From Isoetes taiwanensis (taxonomy: Eukaryota > Streptophyta > Lycopodiopsida > Isoetales > Isoetaceae), in assembly GCA_021234155.1 (NCBI GenBank), contig JAJEKV010000099.1:62001-126000 (forward strand): a stretch of 64,000 nucleotides of DNA, in the 5' to 3' direction. The notes under the pieces are model-generated. The model did not search any database, was not told where the DNA came from, and was given only the letters and a program-made list of their open reading frames with translations. Of this stretch, positions 22,046 through 34,750 are shown in pieces. Position numbers and translations under genes: made by a program. Positions within the stretch are counted from its first letter, which is position 1. Every line of letters begins with the position of its first letter.

Positions 22046-22729
22046 AAGATCGCTTATAATATGACGAAATATCCTCCCCCCTAACTTTACGATCATGTAT
22101 TGATCATTCTGAGTAGAGACATAAAGTTATAAACACATTTGACCTAGGGCATTATTTTCATTGGAAGGTAGAAATAAGAGTTGATTCAATGGTTGACTTA
22201 ACCTAGGTCATAAAGAGAAGACGTGTTTCTATTGTGGCTTAAATTAATATAAGACATTATGTTTAGAATTTTAGAAGGTCATATGATTTGGAGCCAAAAT
22301 CATTTCGAAATTTAGGGTCGCGAGATCGGCAAGGAAAAATTGCAGATCAGTCCATCTTGGTTGCCAGATCGATGAATATAAATCTAAAAAGTATGTTTGT
22401 GATGATCACTGGTTCGATGAAGCTAATTGCAGATCAAACTGAGCTCCCTTGGGCTCTCGAAGAAGTTGGTAAATAATGCTACAGTAATGTGGTCAATCCC
22501 ATTTGAACTGTGGTTTTTTTGTAGCGTATTCAATGGTTGGATGTTGAAATTTTGAAATGCGTAATTACCATTGATATATTGCTCATTGTCTAAGATGTCC
22601 AAGGTCATTGGCTAGTTAAAGATTGTTGTGCAAGTTCTTAGCTTAATATATCTAGATAAATATTCTTTAGTAGAAGTGCCACACCATCTTTAGTTGCGAT
22701 ATAAAAGTGAATGGGACAACAACCATAGA
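22046..22729. other. Spacer, nothing recognised
   Basis: Short frames only, none convincing. Confidence 0.45.
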
Positions 22730-22800
22730 GCACTGTTGGTGTGATGTGTGCATCTCATTGGCCTATTGGTCTCTAATGGATATAAAAGAAAAACGTTATT
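22730..22800 (+). mobile_element. Degenerate LINE 3' end
   Basis: GGCCTATTGGTCTCTAATGG closely resembles CCTATTGGTCTCCGTGGACG in the LINE 3' UTR at about 7180, and an A-rich stretch follows. This suggests the tail of the same LINE family. Confidence 0.45.
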
Positions 22801-23363
22801 GACATAGCATCAGAACATACAAAATTAGCATTGTTTTGTAATACCACGAGAATGGACAAGGCAAAATATTGGAATGGGCTAAAAACGACGAACTAGAAAT
22901 GAGCATTTCAAAATTTTCATTACTTCATGACAAAGGAATCAATGTTCCTAAACATAAGAGATTGGTCTATTGCCTATTGATTTTGGTGGGGATGTTTGAT
23001 GCCAGACACGGATGCATTGGATGCAATTCCCTCCCCATGACTATTATATCCTAGGAGCGGCCTTAATTGAGCCTGTGCTGGCCATGGCTTGCCCTGTCGG
23101 ACTCGCCTCCCATACAAGTAGCTTGTGTAATGGCCTGCTCATTGCTCAAAGAAACTTAGCATGATTGCATCGTTAATCATTTAAATTATACAAATTATTG
23201 GGGAACCAACCAAATTTATAAAAGTGCAAATAGAAAGAACCAAAAATTAAAGTCCAACCAAACAGAAAGACCAAAAAAGAAATTATTTATACCACCTAAT
23301 GGTCAAGATTCTGCAGGCCCTTATTTCTCACAAAACACTAAACCACAGTCTTTAGTTTTGCCA
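22801..23363. other. Upstream flank of the AAE gene
   Basis: No telo-box or clear TATA was identified close to the ATG. The promoter must lie here but no element could be assigned. Confidence 0.4.
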
Positions 23364-26300
23364 ATGGATCGACCGGAATGGAAGAACATTGGCAGCCTGA
23401 TGCTAGAAGATATTGTTATGGCTGGTCTCCTTCCTTATGAAGCCCTTGCTTTTTATAAAAAATTTCAGCAGGTTCTCTCAGAAACTGGTGGCTCTCCCAC
23501 ATCCACATGGAGAATTCTTTCTCAAAATGTACTGCTTCCTAGCCATCCGCATGCTCTGCATCAGCTTGTATATTACTGTGCTTACTACAACTGGGATGCC
23601 TCCAAATTGGGCCCTCCATTGGCTTGGTTTCCAACACTGTAAGTTTGCAAACTTGTATATATTTTTCAGATTCAGTACTAAATTGATAAATAGTGAATCA
23701 GCAAAGCTCACAAATCTTGGTCGGATTATGGAAATTCATGGAGCCCATTTGCTGGGATCAGCTTATAAAGATCCCATTTCCAGTTTTAAGGATTTTCAAA
23801 AGTTCTCAGTTAAACATCCAGAGGTATATTAATCTCTAGGAAAATAAAAAATTGGTCCCATTTATGTTATTTTTTCTTCGGATATTAATTGATCCCCTAC
23901 CATTACAGGTTTACTTTTCCATTGTGCTTCAAGAAATGAGTCTTCATTTCCATATACCACCAAAATGCATTTTAGATACAGACGACCTCTCTGTTTCTGG
24001 TGGAACATGGTTACCGGGAGCAGTTTTAAATATAGCAGAATGTTGTGTCTTACCAAAACCTTCAATCAAGAAGACGGATAATTACAAGGCCGTCGTCTGG
24101 AGGGATGAAGCCAAGGACGATGCACCTGTAAATTACCTTACGCTTTTGGAACTTCGTGCAAGTGCCAGGTACTGTCCCTTTTGTAGACACAACGTTCTGC
24201 ACATCATTGTTTATTTATGCGGATGTGATACTCTCATGTTGAAAGAACTTAAAATCAAGCCCCAGTCTGGCAGATGAGAAAGTAAGGACATAGGGAGTTA
24301 GATGAGTACCCTTTTTTATTTCAGGGGATAACTATGTTCAAGATCTTCTATATGACTGCTGGGGCAAATTCTAATGCCTTCAGCTGGCCTTTCAAATGGC
24401 AATTTACATCTGTCAACATTTCTTGGGTAGTATCCAAGTACATAACAGAATTTTCAAGAAAATGTTCGCTGCTTGAAAGCATTCTACTTAATATGTCTTG
24501 CCGATGGAAATTTCAATGACCAATTGATAATGTAGCAAGATCAGGCCGTGGTTACAAGGGCAGAAGTTAGTCTGTAAAGGACTCTTGTTACTTGTTAATA
24601 GTTCCTCTCATCCTGACACTTTTGCTCTTCTTTCCTTTTGCAGCCAGGTGGCAAATGCTCTAGAAGTCTATGGATTTCAAAGAGGAGATGCAATAGCAAT
24701 TGATATGCCAATGCATGTTGAGTCTGTGATAATATACCTAGGAATTATATTAGCAGGCTGTGTAGTAGTCTCAATAGCGGACAGCTTCGTTCCGGCAGAA
24801 ATTGCTACACGGCTTCGTATTTCCAAAGCCAAAGCAATTTTTACACAGGTTTAAGCTAAGCCCAAGCACATATAGAAAATTGTTACTTGTTTTCTTTCAT
24901 CAATAGTTGTCTCTCGTACAGATGCTAGATGCCTTCATAATGGGATTGTTTGACTATGGTACATTAGCTTATTATAAAAACTTTTCTGCAGGACAAGATC
25001 CTTAGAGCTGGCAAAATAATTCCGCTGTACAGGTGAGCAGCCATGCTTTAGGTTTTAAGGCTTATAATAGCTCTTTGTAGTGCTTAAGCATTTGCTCATC
25101 CATCCACTTGTAGAATTTTGGATATTGGCAGGAGAAAACTTACATATTGTTTACCTAATACATGCATTTTTCAACTCTGAGTTGCATGCAGTCGCGTGGT
25201 TGAAGCAAAATCACCAAATGCAATTGTTATTGCACTCGACGGAAAGAAGCTAGGTTGTCAGCTACGGCCTGGGGACATGTCGTGGAGTCAATTTCTTACT
25301 TATGCAACTAAAAGAAAGAGGTAAGTCTTAGTCTTTAGTTAGACATTATATCATGCAAAGGGACATAAGTTCAGTCAGTATACTTGTAGACATCAATTCA
25401 GGAAGAAAGTGAGCAACAGAAATGGTCAGTGGATGATATAAAAGATGCAGTGCATATACTGGCGTATTTAAATTGAGTAGTTTTAATAGATCATTGTTGT
25501 ATTACGGCTTGGAGCTCTTGGACACCCTTATCGCTGAAATAGATATGTGAAGTATAAATATATAATTTTCTTGCAAGACAGATCTTTATAGCCTTCCTTA
25601 AGACCGCTGTCAAAGGTCGGAAGTCCAAGGGAAACTGGACTTCTGTATTTCAAGAGTCTAAAGTGGAATTTAATCAGATATTGGGACATAAGTGCCCAAA
25701 TAATTTCTGAACATGCACACACTCCAGAAATAAAGGCCTTCAAAAGTTTCCATTTTCAGTCCCATTCTAAATTTAGTGAATTCAAATAAATTTATGCCCA
25801 CATACAAGAAGAAACCCTATCGTTATTTACAAGAATAACAAAGAAATCTATTACTGGGTTTAGTCAGTCCCGATTTTATGGTCATTTAAAATAAAAAGAG
25901 AGAAATTTTTTATTTCTTTGATATCTCATTTTGACAGACCACAAGAATATAAGGCTGTCCATCAATCAGTCGCTGCTGTGGTAAATATACTATTTTCTTC
26001 GGGTACTACAGGTACGAATGGTTTTATTAAGTGCAATAATGTGTTCACACCTATTGCTTATTATTTTTGTTTTTCCATTTTCATTTCTATACGCTTAAGA
26101 AAGTAATAGAAAATGGTTGACCTGATCAAATAATGTATCACAGACCTGATTACCTGTTAAACATATCAAAAGCAAGTGAGTACTGTTAAACATATGGAAA
26201 GCAAGTGAGTACTGTAAATATATGATCAAGCTATTGATGCATGCATAGGGTTGAAAACAATGGAATCTTGTGTAAAAATTGTGTGAAAGTCATAATGATT

Positions 26301-28704
26301 TACTGAACGCTCAAGTGCTCAGGCTTAGTTTTAACAGGTTATAAACAATGATAGGCATTCTTTCTCTATGCTGCTTAGAGGCTGGCTTGTTTTCACACCA
26401 ATCATCTTGGTATGTTTCTCTAAAGTGGCCTTGGTACTGGCTGTCATGAGGGACTCGACTACACATTCTGTTTCAGTCATACAATGGAAGGTGGTATAGG
26501 TTATGATGCCATCTTAGGTTTCTAATTTAAAATAGATGACTAACAATAAGCTGCGGATGTGTTAGCATATTTGACCATTGCAGTCACTTGCATCAATCTG
26601 TGCAAGGGCACATTTATGTTGGGCTATTGTCTATGCAAGATCTACCGTCCTCTAAATGTCTTCAAAAATATTCATTCATAGGCTGGTCCCATGGTCTCCT
26701 TGTTCCATTCAGAAACATATTGGACCCCAAATCGTGTATGAAGACTTAAAATGTACCATGCCATTTGCTGTACAAATTACCCAGCACAAAGTGTCATTGC
26801 TCTCAACTCGGATTCATTAACCAAAATCTGTGTAGTAGTTGAAAAAAGTTAATTCTTGGTACATTATGCACTTTATCTTAGCTTTGCAGTTTGTTACAGT
26901 TTCCTATTTGCCCTGCCCCTTTAGTAATGCTTTGCTTGATGAATCAGACAACTCAACTAAAGTTAGCTTATTTTAACTTTAGCGGAGCCAAAGGCTATAC
27001 CTTGGACCCAGGCATCACCCATCAGGTGTGCAGCTGATTGTTGGGCACATTCAGACATCAAACATGGCGACATTTTTGCTTGGCCAACTAATTTAGGTTG
27101 GATGATGGGGCCATTGCTCATATTTGCAACTTTGCTTAATGGTGCCTCAATTGCTCTATATAATGGGTCTCCTCTAAGCCGAGGTTTTGGAAAGTTTGTT
27201 CAGGTAAGATTATTGATATATTTGCACAAATAATCCTTGCCCATCATTTGATATAAATTGGTGTATTCTAGGATGCAAAAGTCACATCCCTGGGTACGGT
27301 ACCAAGTATGGTGAAGTACTGGAGGAAAACATCCTGTATGGAGTCACTTGATTGGTCTAGTATCAGGTAGCTGGTTGGAAATATGCATATGGATCTCGGC
27401 ATTGCTAACTTCACGAATTTAACAGATCCTTTGGGACTACTGGCGAAGCATCAAGTCCAGATGATGACTTGTGGTTGAGTGCAAAAGCAGGGTACAAGCC
27501 AGTACTTGAATGTTGTGGGGGCACAGAGCTTGCTTCAGGGTTTCTTCAGTGCTCTTTGCTGCAGTCACAAGCATTTGCACATTTCAGCACCCCTTGTATG
27601 ACCACATCATTTGTGATACTCGATGATGATAAGAGTGTTATTGTAAGTATGTCCCATTTGAAAACTATGCCTCTAATTTTGAACCCTGGAAACCTGAGCA
27701 CAGTAGTCTAGAAATGCCTATCACATCTCATCTCACCTTCTGTACTGTATTGGGTTCCTTGAATTATTCCTCTGCTATTACTATGATGATCATCGTATAT
27801 ATTAATTAGCATACTAAACCGTTTCGTTGGAATATGCAGCCAGATGAACAACCGTGCATGGGAGAGCTGGCATTAATCCCCACTATGTTAGGGGCATCAA
27901 ACCGTTTACTTAATGCAGATCACAATGCAGTTTATTTTAAGGACATGCCTGCGTATAATGGAAAGGTAAGGGTTGTGTTTTGACTATCAATTTTGATGTT
28001 TATTGAGGGCATTTCATTCTATAGTCTGGTTATCAATTATAGCATTCGAACTAGCATACGGGTTTTGATGGACATAAAATACATCATTGCTTTGCAGTGT
28101 TTGTAATTACCACAATCCCCTGTGACAATTCATATACTTTTGTAGATCCTAAGGAGACATGGTGACTTGTTCGAACGTACGCCTGGCGGATATTACAGGG
28201 CACTTGGTCGAGCAGATGATACAATGAATCTTGGGGGTATAAAGGTTTGTGAGCTGGATCACATTTGTGTATGTCAAGAATCCTGTCTAATTAGTGGCTT
28301 GTATTTGCTCTAGACAAGTGCTGTTGAAATCGAACAGGTATGTAACAGGGCTCATGAGAGGGTTGTTGAAACAGCTGCTGTTGCTCTATCCCCTCCAGGT
28401 GGTGGCCCAGAAAATCTAATTGTAGTAGCAGTTTTGAACGAGGGGCCTACTGTCAGTTTAGAAGTATTAAAGAAAGCATTTTCATCAGCCATACAAGCCA
28501 ATCTAAATCCACTATTTAAGGTGAGATTTTGGTTTTCTTTCCCGTGCACCGGTCATTCTGATGTTATTTTTTAAACGTGAAATGCAGGTTCATTCTGTAT
28601 TCATTGTTCAGGAGTTCCCTCGCACAGCATCAAACAAGATAATGCGAAGAATTCTCCGCAATCAAATTAAACAAATGCATACCAGTCGCAGCAGCAGGCT
28701 ATGA
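23364..28704 (+). CDS. AAE18: Peroxisomal acyl-activating enzyme, AAE17/AAE18-like (14 exons, 739 aa)
   Basis: Exons: 23364-23638, 23670-23823, 23909-24168, 24644-24848, 24992-25032, 25192-25320, 25938-26011, 26983-27203, 27272-27366, 27426-27642, 27840-27965, 28146-28244, 28314-28520, 28588-28704. All junctions are GT-AG, and the joined frame of 2220 bases has no stop. The enzyme adenylates a carboxylic acid with ATP, then forms its CoA thioester. Seen: P-loop SSGTTAEPKAI (375-385), [17 protein letters not shown], the ADDTMNLGG motif (about 622-630) and catalytic Lys718 in RTASNK. The C-terminus SRL is a type 1 peroxisomal signal. Arabidopsis AAE18, about 725 residues, is peroxisomal and was found through its need in the 2,4-DB pro-auxin response; the natural substrate is uncertain. 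The symbol marks family, since AAE17 is nearly the same. The first ATG in frame, six bases after a TTG, was chosen. Confidence 0.93.
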
Positions 28705-28856
28705 TTTTTTCTAAAAGCCCAGTTCTGCCCGACCAGCCTGTTAAAAAACCTGACCTTTTGAGAAAAGTACGTCATGGATAAGCACCTCTACAAAATTTTA
28801 GTCCCATGTAGAATATTTCTTGGTAATTGAATACCTATTTCATAACCTATTTCATA

Positions 28857-29291
28857 TTTACTAGTAAACCAACGCCGGGATAATGTCCAGCATATGTTTT
28901 TACTCTATGTGTAACTTCAATAACATCGCATATTGATGTTTGCAAGAATGAACATTATTTGCTTTTGTAATTATTTTTGTTATTGAAATTGTCCAATGGC
29001 AGTCTCATTAATTGTTTATCATCATTACAAAAGTGAGGATTGTTTCTCCATTTGATTTTTTTTGAACTATAAGATGCAACTTTTCTTTTTTATAAAACAC
29101 CACATGGTCGTTTTCATTTCATTGCCACCAGTCTTGTTTGGAGTATTTCAATAGAATGGTTATTACAATTATTATCTGCATGAAAAAGAGAACGAAATCG
29201 TTCGCATAATAAAATATTTTTGGCATAACACCATGTAGGCAAAGGATGCTAAGGCTCTTTAAAATATTGTTAAAATTGTACTCTAAAAATC
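28857..29291 (+). repeat. Dispersed repeat, copy A
   Basis: From TTACTAGTAAAC to GTACTCTAAAAA, this segment matches the reverse complement of 37897-38352 over its whole length with moderate divergence. It encodes nothing and begins about 150 bases after the AAE stop codon. Confidence 0.8.
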
Positions 29292-32200
29292 ATAACATGT
29301 TGTAGTTTTGTTAGCTTAGGATATCAGTGTTCACATTCACTGGCTTGGTGGATTCTAATTCATATTTCTTTTGCATTGAAAGGTCATTTATTTACTCTAA
29401 CTTATTTGCGCTCCATAATCTCTGCATAGAAGTTTCTAATTTTAAATGCATTGGTTCTTATCTTAACTGTTCCACTTTTGTGCAGTTGAAGATGTCAAAT
29501 TTTGTAGTTGTTCCCTTTAAGTACTGGTTTCATTTTTTGGAAATAATCTAGCTGCTGGATGCAATAGTCAGAACAATTGTTTTGTACAACACTGGAAATA
29601 CATGACATCAAGAATAGAATAGAATAGACAGGAACTATTATTAGCCCTGCAGGATTATGAATATGTTTCTGCAATTCATGGTAGTTATGGACCTTCGAAA
29701 CAAAGCATTCACATTTAACCATGAAGTTCTAAGCCCTTCTTACATCTAACATGGTTGTTAAATAGTTCAGGTCATTTTGCAACTTGAAGGGGAACAGAAG
29801 TAATCTCCTTTGGCTACTTATTTCAAAGGCAAAAAATGTGCTAGGATTGCTATAAGTTCGTAATCTTTGTATTTCAAAGCATGACCCTACTTGGGATCAT
29901 AAAATGTTGAGATACTTGCTTAAATGGGTTTAGGCTCTTTTCTGAAGAAAGATTCTGAAAAATACCAAACTCTATGAATCAATCTTGTTAATTTGGGATT
30001 TTCCGATTTGGTGAAAAAGTTTTTTGGAATTTTTTCTTATCCGATTTCCTAAGATTATTGAAATTTTGGTCGCCGGAAAAGATTTTCGATTTTCCAAAAA
30101 TCGCTAACCCTTTTATGATTTGATGGTGGGTGGATTGGAAATAAAGAAATTAGCTTGAGGTAGGATAGGAATTTTTTCGAGGAAGCGCATGGATGCCACA
30201 TGCCAAGGCATTCTCATTCTTCATGCGAATGGGATTTTGCAAAATTATTGGAAGAATTTGTGTCATGAGGGTTTTCTTTCCAATTGAATTGCTGGTTGCG
30301 AAGGGTGGTTATCTTCTTCTGCGAAGTGCTCGGTTCGGGCATGAAGCAAGGTCGGTGGCTATGGCGGCCCACCCCAACCCTTGCTCTTTTATTTAGCGCA
30401 ATACGACCATGTTGAGGGGGTTTGTGTGTTTATAGGCGGATGGATCGTATCTGCGCGAGAAAACTTAGCCGCCTTGAGAAGCGGTAAGCCATGGCAGTGA
30501 AATGGGCAATGTGGAGAATGGAGCAATGATGGCAATCTAGAAAATGGGCGGTCGATGTGAGATAAAATATAAAAGGGAATGTCTAGATCAGCAAGATTAG
30601 CCTATTTTTGGGTTGCACGCAAGGTATGCTATTTCTTTCATTTATGTATACCTTAGAGGGCTCTGATTATTGAAGCGAGTTGTTGCTAGAGGTATCTATG
30701 CGTTAATATCTTCTAGAAGGTCATCTTATACAAATGGAGATACACTCTTTTGCAATTGCATTTTTGTTAACTCAAGGAAAGACACAACAAGCGTTTTTGC
30801 ATTTGGCTTTTCACATGTAGATACATAGAAGCGTTGTCTTACTACTATGACAAATAACTAGCCACCTTGATTTTAGAGCCTCCTAATGAGTCTCTTCTAA
30901 TGAGTCTCTTCTTTGGAAAGAGCGTGTGCTTTGCATTATGCGGAATGTGCAATAATCTGATAATTGCACGGAGGAGTATTTGGTTAATACACATGCTACA
31001 CTTATTACATGGACCCGAGAATAGAAGTAGCAGTACAATCATATAGTGACCACAAGATGAATAGTTGAAGGACATTTGAGGAGCATAGTGCGGCTAAGCT
31101 ATTGAGCTAATCATCCTGCATCCTTTCTTAAGGTATGCTTCTAACATCACCTCTTACAACATATCCATGTCCTTTGTTTTTTTGCTCTATATTCACCTTC
31201 TGACTTAATTTGTATGGAGTGCAACGAGCCTCAAAGGTGTAAGCGACCATATACTCTCGAGCAAAGGATGATTGTGGAGTTGATATTCAATGAGCCATTA
31301 CTAATCAACCCGCTAGCCAAGGTGCCACAAGTTTTTATCTTACTTGAGACTCTTTGAGTTCTGCTTGAGTTACGCGTCTGTCGGCATTAATCTCAACATC
31401 ATGTAGTAGCAATAAAGCCTCCATGGCGAAATTTGGGCACAATATTAATTTCTCTTTTTTAGCCATGGAGATTTATTTGGGCCTACAATTATGGTCAACA
31501 TATAATTATAGGTTTAGGCACTCTACGGCATATGAAGCTCTTTTTAGATCTAGAACTCATTTACTGAATGTTTAGTTAACAAAACCATTTTTTATTATTT
31601 GAATTAGCATCATTCTGAGGCGAGCATTGGTGAAAAATGTTGTTGATCATAGGAATCACTCTTTATAAATCAAGTAAGTTTTATGGAAGGAAATCTTTGT
31701 CTCCACAAGAAACCCACATAAATGAGGGGCAACCCAAAAAATGACATATTGCATAAGGGATATGCATGGAACCCATGAGTGAAGGTTTTTTTGGTGATGG
31801 ATTACTCAATATCTCGTGTGATGCATCTTTGCTCAAACATGCTTTACAAGGTGAGTGAAAATTATTTGTGACACAGTCCTCACGAGAGGATTGACTTGGA
31901 TTGCAAAATAGTTTTTCTGAGGGATGCTCCGCGTCGAAGGTTCACACATCAATACGGTTACCCAGTGCGGACACGTATAGAGGCCCGACACATGGACACC
32001 GCAAATTCGGTACTTATATATTAATGGCGATATATTCTCAACAATCCACTAAATCCATAGGAAGTAAAGTCAAGGTTGTCCAGGATGCCTCTATCCACAA
32101 CAAAGGCTGATTTCAAAGCCGAGTATTAAAAGAAGGTTCTTTGATGTTGCGGCCTTCAAAGCACCTAATTACATGCGTATGATGCTTTAATGTAAATGAT

Positions 32201-32540
32201 ATGTTGGATTATTTGAATTCTTATTTGGGAGCCCGGCCTTGATTTGGCAAGCTTTCTTTTAGAACGCACATTTCCTTGATTCTTCTGCTTACGCAGCATT
32301 CACTCTACATGATATAAACATCATCATAGATGCACGACGAGGCCTCTTTGAAAACTTTTCAAATAAAGCACATGATACACTAGCATTAATTGTTTCATCG
32401 CTAACATCACACATGGTTTAATTGCGGGCAAAGAAGGCGAGAAGCAAAGTGGTTGAACTTGGAGGATGCTTCATTCTTACGGGTGAGCCACCATTCTGAG
32501 GCATATTATCTTCTTGATGAAAGACTAAAGAAGTTTTGAA
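29292..32540. other. Long unexplained AT-rich region
   Basis: A short AGAATAGAATAGAATAG run near 29611 may be a reversed LINE tail. The block ATAAAATGTTGAGATACTTGC at about 29899 resembles one at about 37824. No gene was recognised elsewhere, and all frames are short. Confidence 0.4.
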
Positions 32541-32756
32541 GTGCATTTGCCAATTCCACTATTTATGCAACTAATGTACTTTCGGAGAGCACATAGAAAC
32601 TTGCATCATCATAGCAGCATATATTATGGTAAGGAGGTTTTCATAGCATTTAAGGAAATGCAATGTGAGGATAAACCAAATATCTTAACCTTTGTTAGTT
32701 TCTATTTTCATGGGGTCACGGGCTTTCATTTGATCATAATATACCACAATTCTTAG
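32541..32756 (+). pseudogene. Possible PPR remnant
   Basis: The 71-codon frame contains VFIAFKEMQCEDKPNILTFV, which fits the second half of a PPR motif (FxxMxxxxxxPNxxTF). Only about one motif is visible and the surrounding DNA is closed in all frames. It may be the fossil of a gene like the one at 41800. Confidence 0.35.
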
Positions 32757-33889
32757 AACAATATGGATGTGTGTTTGGTATTCTTGGGCGATTTGGATGG
32801 CTAGGCGAGGGCAAATGATCTTATAAACAAATCTTATTTTCAGCACAGTAGAGTTCCTTGGTTAGGCTTGCTTGGTTATCTATCAAATTCATGGTGACCT
32901 GTGAAGCTTCTGCATGAGTTTATTGAGAGCATGATTTTAGCGAATCAGGACGAGGATGCAACATCTGTGTTGCTACATGTCTTTGATACACTATGATAAG
33001 TCTATGTAGGCCTTCTTAATCATTTTAGCATTATTTGATCTAAGGCAGTTGGCCAATAGAACAAATTATTACTCACCACTAGCATCATAACTTGGGGTAT
33101 GACCATGTATGTGACAATTAATAGATGACCACCAATGCGTTGGGAGATTCATACAAAAGGTATGTAGCCAAGATACAGGCTTCTTTGTATCAATCCAATC
33201 AATTTTCTTTGCATCTATATCTACCTCGTACCCCATTTGTGCGAGTTTACTTAATTATCAAAATTCTTAAGTGTCCGTATGCGTCTGGAGTTGACATTGT
33301 AGGGCTTTTATTGTCGAGGGGGTGTCTAAGTTCCTAGGCGCAAACAAGCGACATGTTTTGAAACGAACAAATGTGATTACATTTGGAAATTCAGATTAGC
33401 CAAGAGCTACCATCACAATGTATTGAAGCTTGAAGCAGATAATTTGTTGTTTCAATGGTTTTGCAAGGGGAGTTGGTAGGCCGATTTTTAGGCGAATTAA
33501 TAAATTTTAAGTTTAAACCTCCATAAGATGGAGCGTGATAACCTCTTGCATCAATTTTTAAAAGTGTTTTGTTCCCTTGTAAGAGGCAATGTTTATCACA
33601 TGCAGAAAATGGTGGTATAAGATAGTGCTCATTCTTGCCTCGACCATGAACACAACAACATCAGATAGATGGCTTTTCATTCATCTCGGCGGTTTTTCTA
33701 CAATGGGTATGGGGTGGGTAGGCATGGCGAGGGCTACCCAAAAATGAAAACATAGGGGAATATCCGGTTATAACACTTGGACCCCAAATAAGATTGTGTG
33801 CTATAGATGTTGGCTGGTGTACAGAGTTTATGTAGGGATTAAAAAACCCATACTTCGGGTTTTCGGGAAAAACCTAGCGATAAAATCTG
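32757..33889. other. Spacer, nothing recognised
   Basis: No coding or repeat structure could be supported. Confidence 0.4.
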
Positions 33890-34120
33890 GCAAGGGGCTT
33901 GGACAGCGGTACGCTAAGCGTTCCCAAAAAAACCCGCGCTCCCTTGAGAATACCCGAGAAGTGGCATCACCCGGACACGCGCCACCAGCGAGAAAAACCA
34001 ATGAGAGAAAAACACCAGCGAGGGGGTCCGCAGCGTGCCGCGACAAAAAACAACATTTACACCTGGCGAGGGGGCGACCACCCAGCGTGCCGCGGCTCAA
34101 TTATAACAAATATGAACATA
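33890..34120. repeat. GC-rich island with an internal duplicated unit of about 50 bp
   Basis: The block CCAGCGAGGGGGTCCG...CAGCGTGCCGCG (about 34011-34042) recurs as CTGGCGAGGGGGCGACC...CAGCGTGCCGCG (about 34062-34093). The GC content contrasts with both flanks. The open frame through it, rich in Arg, Lys and Pro, shows no domain. Confidence 0.55.
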
Positions 34121-34177
34121 TAAATAACAATTTTTAAGGGGTAGAGCCATGGATGCTGGCGAGATGAGAAAGCTGGC

Positions 34178-34750
34178 CCAGATGAAAGCGTCGATGAAGA
34201 ACTACGCAATAAGTAGCGATCCCTCAGCACGATGAGCGGCCTAGAAATGCATGCGATGCAGCCATGCGGCGCTGAATGCATGCATGCTTTCGTCTCGACA
34301 AGAATGGCGTTAAGCTACGGCGAATGATAGCATCTTGCACTACATTTCGCATGAACACAACAACATCCGAATGCAGAGAACTTCAAATACTAGATCCCAG
34401 GGAGAAAAGGTTGAAGAAGATTGTCCTAGAATTTTGAACAAAGAGGGCAAAAGATAGAAGAGATTAGAAAGGATAGGGAAAGAAAGGCCAAGAAAGCGTA
34501 GCTCATGCAAGAAGAAGCCCACTCCATAAGCATGAGATCAAATAATAGAAATAGCCATGAATCACTGAGATGAAAGCGCCGATGAAGCGTCGATGAAGAA
34601 CTACGCAATAAGTAGCGATCCCTCAACTTTGATGAAACGGCCTAGAAATACGATGCATGCATGCGGCGCTATGCAATGCATGCATGCTGGAATCTCGTCT
34701 AGAATAGCGATTGCATCTCTTGGCAGCGAATGATAGCATCTAATTGTATG
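34178..34750. repeat. Direct repeat, about 165 bp, two copies 395 bp apart
   Basis: The segment from GATGAAAGCGTCGATGAAGA at about 34180 to GCGAATGATAGCATCT at about 34335 recurs from about 34575 to 34742. Shared blocks include CTACGCAATAAGTAGCGATC and AATGCATGCATGC. Between them lies a unique, A-rich segment of about 230 bases. Confidence 0.85.

Noticed and set aside
33796-34137. 113-codon frame with many Arg, Lys and Pro
   Set aside because: It arises from the GC-rich duplicated island and shows no protein-like conservation or domain.
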